NCBI GenBank assembly: GCA_037952775.1
Contig: JBANAY010000003.1
Coordinates: forward strand, 2,728,001-2,792,000
DNA from: Clonostachys chloroleuca
Taxonomy: Eukaryota > Ascomycota > Sordariomycetes > Hypocreales > Bionectriaceae
Reading direction: 5' to 3'
Length of the DNA stretch: 64,000 bases
In this document: positions 60,610-64,000 of the stretch, piece after piece
How the letters are laid out: the number at the start of each line of letters is the position of its first letter
Numbering within the stretch: position 1 is the first letter of the stretch
Notes under the pieces: generated by a model
What the model saw: only the letters and a program-made list of their open reading frames with translations
The model's database searches: none
Told to the model about the DNA's origin: nothing
Position numbers and translations under genes: made by a program

Positions 60610-62333
60610 TTAGTGAGTTGATTTGGGCTTTGGCAGTCTTGTATCCCTCAAACACAGCGCAGAGGCCAAGATCGGAACCACCAAACAGATGCCCGTGATG
60701 GTCAGGAGCCGCTGGATGTATCGATAGCTTTCAATGATAGCCGCGCGCTCGGAAGAACCAACAGGGAAATTGGGAACCACGTATAAAGGCGAAGCGTAGA
60801 CTTGCTCCGCAAGCTGGGTATTGGGAGCCAGGTCTCTTTGAAGTTGTGCGTACAAAGTCTGGGTCCAGATAGCACCCGAAACCGCGTTCCCGAGAGCCAT
60901 CCCAACGTTGTTCATGGTGAGCATGATACTGGTCATCACTGCTATGTCCTCATGCTTGGTCAGGGCTTGAGCTGCGGCCAAGTTGGGGTACGGGAAGAAC
61001 CCGCCAGCCAAGCCCAGCAAAACCTGGCCGGCGATCACGCCCGCCTTTGCGCTTGGATCGGCGCCTCCGCGAAACTTGACGAGAAGACTGTATGCCAGAG
61101 TCCAGAGACCGATACCTCCAATAATGAAGGGTTTGAGTCTTCGGATCTTTCGGATGATCAAATGGAGAGATATTCCCCCAAAGACAGCGCAGAAGTTGTA
61201 AACAGAGGCAATGCGTGTGGCATCGGCAATGCTGAAGTCAAATCTTACCAACAAAACGGTGTAGAGGAAGTCGGCTTGTGTGTACCGGGAAAAGGTCATG
61301 AAGACGGCGACACAAAGCGCTGCCCAGATGCCTCTTTCCCGGAGGAGATATCTAGGCATCATTGGATGCGCGGTCTTCCATTCCCAAAGTGCAAAAAGAT
61401 ATAACATGACAAATCCCAGAACTAGAGGCGTGATGATGCCAGCGGTCTTCCACCTTTGCTTCTCTCCTCCAGCCAGGGTCAGAGGGATGAGTGTGAGGGA
61501 CAGGGTTGCAGTAAGAAGAAAGATGCCTACCATGTCGAGCTTCCAGAAGAAATCTACCAGCATTTGCAATTTGTTCTTCCCCTTGGAGAGTACCGATTTA
61601 TCCTTATCTGGAATTGTTTTTGAAGCGCGTCGTCCAACAATAGCCATCACTGCAATGAAGGGAATGGTGCAGATGGGATAAATGATATACCACATCCCGA
61701 TGCCCCATTGCCAAGTGGTGGTTCTTAGCACAGCTGCAACGACATCCCCGCTTATCCACGCGTTGATAAGGTAAGGCATATTTGGTACAAAGACGAAAAA
61801 GACTCGGCTGCGGATTGAAGTGGTATCGGCAATGATTATCTCGAATACCAGGAGAGTGCATGTATATCCGATTTGGTATAGGAGGGCGCCAGCGGCAAAA
61901 TGATCCGCTCTGGTGGCACACGTTTCAACAACTGTCCCGACAACGTAGAGAAGGGTAGCAATAATAAACAAAGGTAGGCGGCCGAGTAAATCAGAGAGCT
62001 TAGCAACTAAAGGTTGGACCGCCGCGGCAATAACTCCCCGAATGACGTTGATGGTCGAGAGCAGTGAATGTTGAGAATAGGAAGAAGTTGCGTATCCTTG
62101 ATATGTGGACCGAACAAGCCCATCTAGGCTGAAAGCATATCCTATGATGAAAATGCTGGAGAAAAGGACATATCTCTCTGTAAGGGTTATCTGGTCGTTG
62201 AAAGCTTCTCTGTGAATAACTCCGGGGAGCTTCTCTTCGTGATTCTCTAAATTATCTTGGACTGTGTCTTCACAAGGCTGGACCTTCCGACCGAGGTCGG
62301 GCTAGCTCTCCTACCTTTGGGACCGGAGGCCAT
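60610..62333 (-). CDS. Siderophore iron transporter, MFS SIT family
   Basis: Members of this family import ferric siderophores by proton symport across the plasma membrane. Exon 1 is tiny (62333-62315, MASGPK plus one base) and exon 2 is 62267-60610. The 47-bp intron ending in AAG is the only phase-consistent junction found, so the first residues are uncertain. The 558-residue product has about 14 membrane helices and typical SIT sequence: YVLFSSIFIIGYAFSLDGLV, TYQGYATSSYSQHSLLSTIN, VIAAAVQPLVAKLSDLLGR, LLYQIGYTCTLLVFEIIIAD, and a C-terminal AQLQRDLAPN loop before the last helix. Closest to MirA/MirB-type transporters by general resemblance; the substrate cannot be told. A TATATA at 62750-62757 implies a 5' leader of roughly 390 bases. 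Confidence 0.88.
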
Positions 62334-63445
62334 GGTACAAGCGTGGGAGTGAGAGCTGTTGGATTCTTCTAAAGCATGCTAATTTTATAGAGCTCTACAG
62401 AAAAGTGAATCAATACTTGAGGGCATCAAGTTGACATTTTGTATTTGAGGACCGCACCAGTCTCCTGCTATTACTAGGCAAGTTCCTTTTGGTGAAATGG
62501 GGCAAGGACTGGTGGGCTTTGTCTGGAAGGTTTGATTCTATGCGCGGTTTGTTTGCTCGGTCTTTTTCCATCTGGCCAAACATATACTTGCACGCACCAC
62601 TAAAGAGAGCATTTGCGTACCGGCTGAGGAAGGAAGAATACACTACTGGGATCACCAGCACAGTACTGGCAAGGGGTCGAGGAGGGTCCTCGCCTTGTTT
62701 CCTCCCCACCATCATGTAGAAGTGGTCATTTTCGACCCCAGTCATGCATATATAAACTCGTTGAAAATTGCAGGCTAGTAGTCGGAGTGTAGCTGCTTCA
62801 ACGGGATTAGCTCACTGTCGAGCAGATTTATCCGTCTTTTCCACGAACCTTGGCGGTTGAGAGAAGCTTGCACTAGGAACCACACCAAGTGGAGATCTCG
62901 TATTTGATCTTATCAATCTCTACATCTCATGTGATGGGGCGGCGGAACTTCAATCGCCGAGAGCCGGATTTAGATTCTAGGTTGAGCGTGTCAGCCCATC
63001 TGCCCATAAAACGGGCCAACAATAACACCGACTCCGTTGAGAGACAAAGATCCTAGTCAGTTGATCTAGCTACTTTCATATGAAGTTGTTAACCTAGCAA
63101 CGTAATTCGTAGCGTGGGTGTGGAACGTGTTTTATCCCAACTGGAGTGGGACGGTTTTGATGAATTCCCTACCTTGGATACGCATGAGAGCATCTTGAAC
63201 TCTGCGTTAAAGCGTCGAATGAATTGACGAATCTTGGTTATTCCCAGTTTTCTGAGATTTTGCTTGCTAATTGTGCTTTCAAGTAGAAGGAGTAATGAAA
63301 GTATGTATGGAATGGAACCCAGGGGTTACTTTGTTCATCCCAAGACCCTTTCTGCTCTTGATCACTCCTTGATAGACATGAATCCATGAACAAGACAAAA
63401 GATCGATTTGGCCCAACATCAATTTGAGCTTCTTCATCATTGAAT
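62334..63445. other. Promoter region of the siderophore transporter and 3' flank of the ankyrin-like gene
   Basis: No supported gene. A TATATA at 62750-62757 serves the minus strand. GATAA cores occur on the minus strand at about 62826-62832 and 62909-62914 (ATTGATAAG), which could be sites for a GATA iron regulator such as SreA; neither matches the full ATCWGATAA consensus. Confidence 0.4.
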
Positions 63446-64000
63446 CTAGTTAAAATTTTCCGAACCACTACCCTCATTGCTCGTTCCAGCGGCCCCGACA
63501 GTACCAATCTGTGCAGTCAACTGTTGTACATCATCTTCAAGAGCAATAATGACCTTGTCGTATTCTAGCGCCTGTATCATTTGGTCAATTCCGCGGTACC
63601 AAGAAGCCAATTCAAGTTGTCCCCATTCCTTTTTTTCATTGATCACACGTGCGAGTTGCAACCTGGCGCACGACGTCTGTTTCTGGTCCACCAGCCTAAT
63701 AATCGTACGCAGTTGTTCACTCCGATGCCTCAGGTTTGCATAACGAATGAGGCAATATAATTTCCGAGTATCTTGTTTTAGAGAACAACTAGCAGCCATC
63801 TCCTGGGGGCTTTGCACTGCATCAGGGTCGTGGATCGGGACGAGGTCCATGGGGGTGCGCCCGTCAGTAGCTCGATGCTCGGTGTTGATGCCCAAGAAAA
63901 CCCTAGAATCAAGGCTTGATAAGTATCGCAGGATTTTATCATCTGGATACATAGCGACCATGTGGAGTATGTTCCTTGAGCCGTCATTCACCGGAAGCAG
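63446..64000 (-). CDS. C-terminal part of an ankyrin-like protein (cut by right window edge)
   Basis: The minus-strand frame is open from the window edge to a stop at 63446. The first residues read LLPVNDGSRNILHMVAMYPDDKI and then NTEHRATDGRTPMDLVPI, which resemble degenerate ankyrin repeats (the DGRTPMDL helix-turn pattern). The remainder (about residues 60-185) is helical and charged, with a probable coiled coil (DKVIIALEDDVQQLTAQIG) and a Gly/Ser-rich end. The N-terminal part lies outside the window. Such proteins are common in large ankyrin, NACHT or heterokaryon-incompatibility-type families; which one cannot be judged from this piece. Confidence 0.6.
   Translation of the reverse strand: MLPVNDGSRNILHMVAMYPDDKILRYLSSLDSRVFLGINTEHRATDGRTPMDLVPIHDPDAVQSPQEMAASCSLKQDTRKLYCLIRYANLRHRSEQLRTIIRLVDQKQTSCARLQLARVINEKKEWGQLELASWYRGIDQMIQALEYDKVIIALEDDVQQLTAQIGTVGAAGTSNEGSGSENFN

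Noticed and set aside
62410..62745. 111-codon minus-strand frame before the siderophore transporter
   Set aside because: Its start lies only a few bases from a TATA box on the same strand, so it would precede transcription start; more likely transporter 5' leader.

Overview
The window comes from a filamentous ascomycete, most likely a sordariomycete and possibly Hypocreales. The evidence is short introns (about 45-100 bp) with GTATGT or GTAAGT donors and CTAAC-type branch sites, orthologues of typical fungal proteins (Spt21/Ams2, Ehd3, fungal VPS54, a SIT siderophore transporter, a Zn2Cys6 regulator), a moderately GC-rich gene space, and TACCTAGGTA-type palindromes between genes. The order-level placement is an inference.

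Positions 1-24.3 kb are dense conserved core genome: SmD2 (-, cut by the left edge), the Ehd3-type 3-hydroxyisobutyryl-CoA hydrolase (+), an Spt21/Ams2-like GATA histone-gene regulator (+), POL12 (+), a MFAP1-like spliceosomal protein (-), a MAT2B-like NAD(P)-binding protein (+), an RA-PH adaptor (+), farnesyl diphosphate synthase (-), CDC23/APC8 (+), and a repeat-rich GPI-type cell-wall protein (-). From 24.3 to 33 kb the DNA is almost gene-free apart from one small secreted protein at 29.5 kb. VPS54 (-) and MCM5 (+) form a divergent pair at 33.0-39.3 kb. From 39.3 kb on, the sequence is accessory in character: a predicted membrane protein at 42-43 kb, then about 9 kb with no convincing gene, two copies of a terminal-inverted-repeat element (the first lies at 32 kb), a diverged duplicated segment with transition-type differences, a truncated membrane-protein gene, a small cysteine-containing tail-anchored protein, an F-box-like gene, a Zn2Cys6 regulator, a siderophore transporter, and the end of an ankyrin-like gene that is cut by the right edge.

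Several core genes are cell-cycle or S-phase genes (Spt21/Ams2, POL12, CDC23, MCM5). POL12 and MCM5 carry clustered ACGCG (MCB-like) sites 125-160 bp upstream of their start codons, as expected for MBF control.

At least seven small indels interrupt otherwise conserved reading frames (Ehd3, Spt21, ERG20, CDC23, MCM5 twice, the F-box gene). Several are in essential genes and most lie in homopolymers or dinucleotide repeats, so residual assembly error is the likeliest cause. Gene models below are given across these breaks.
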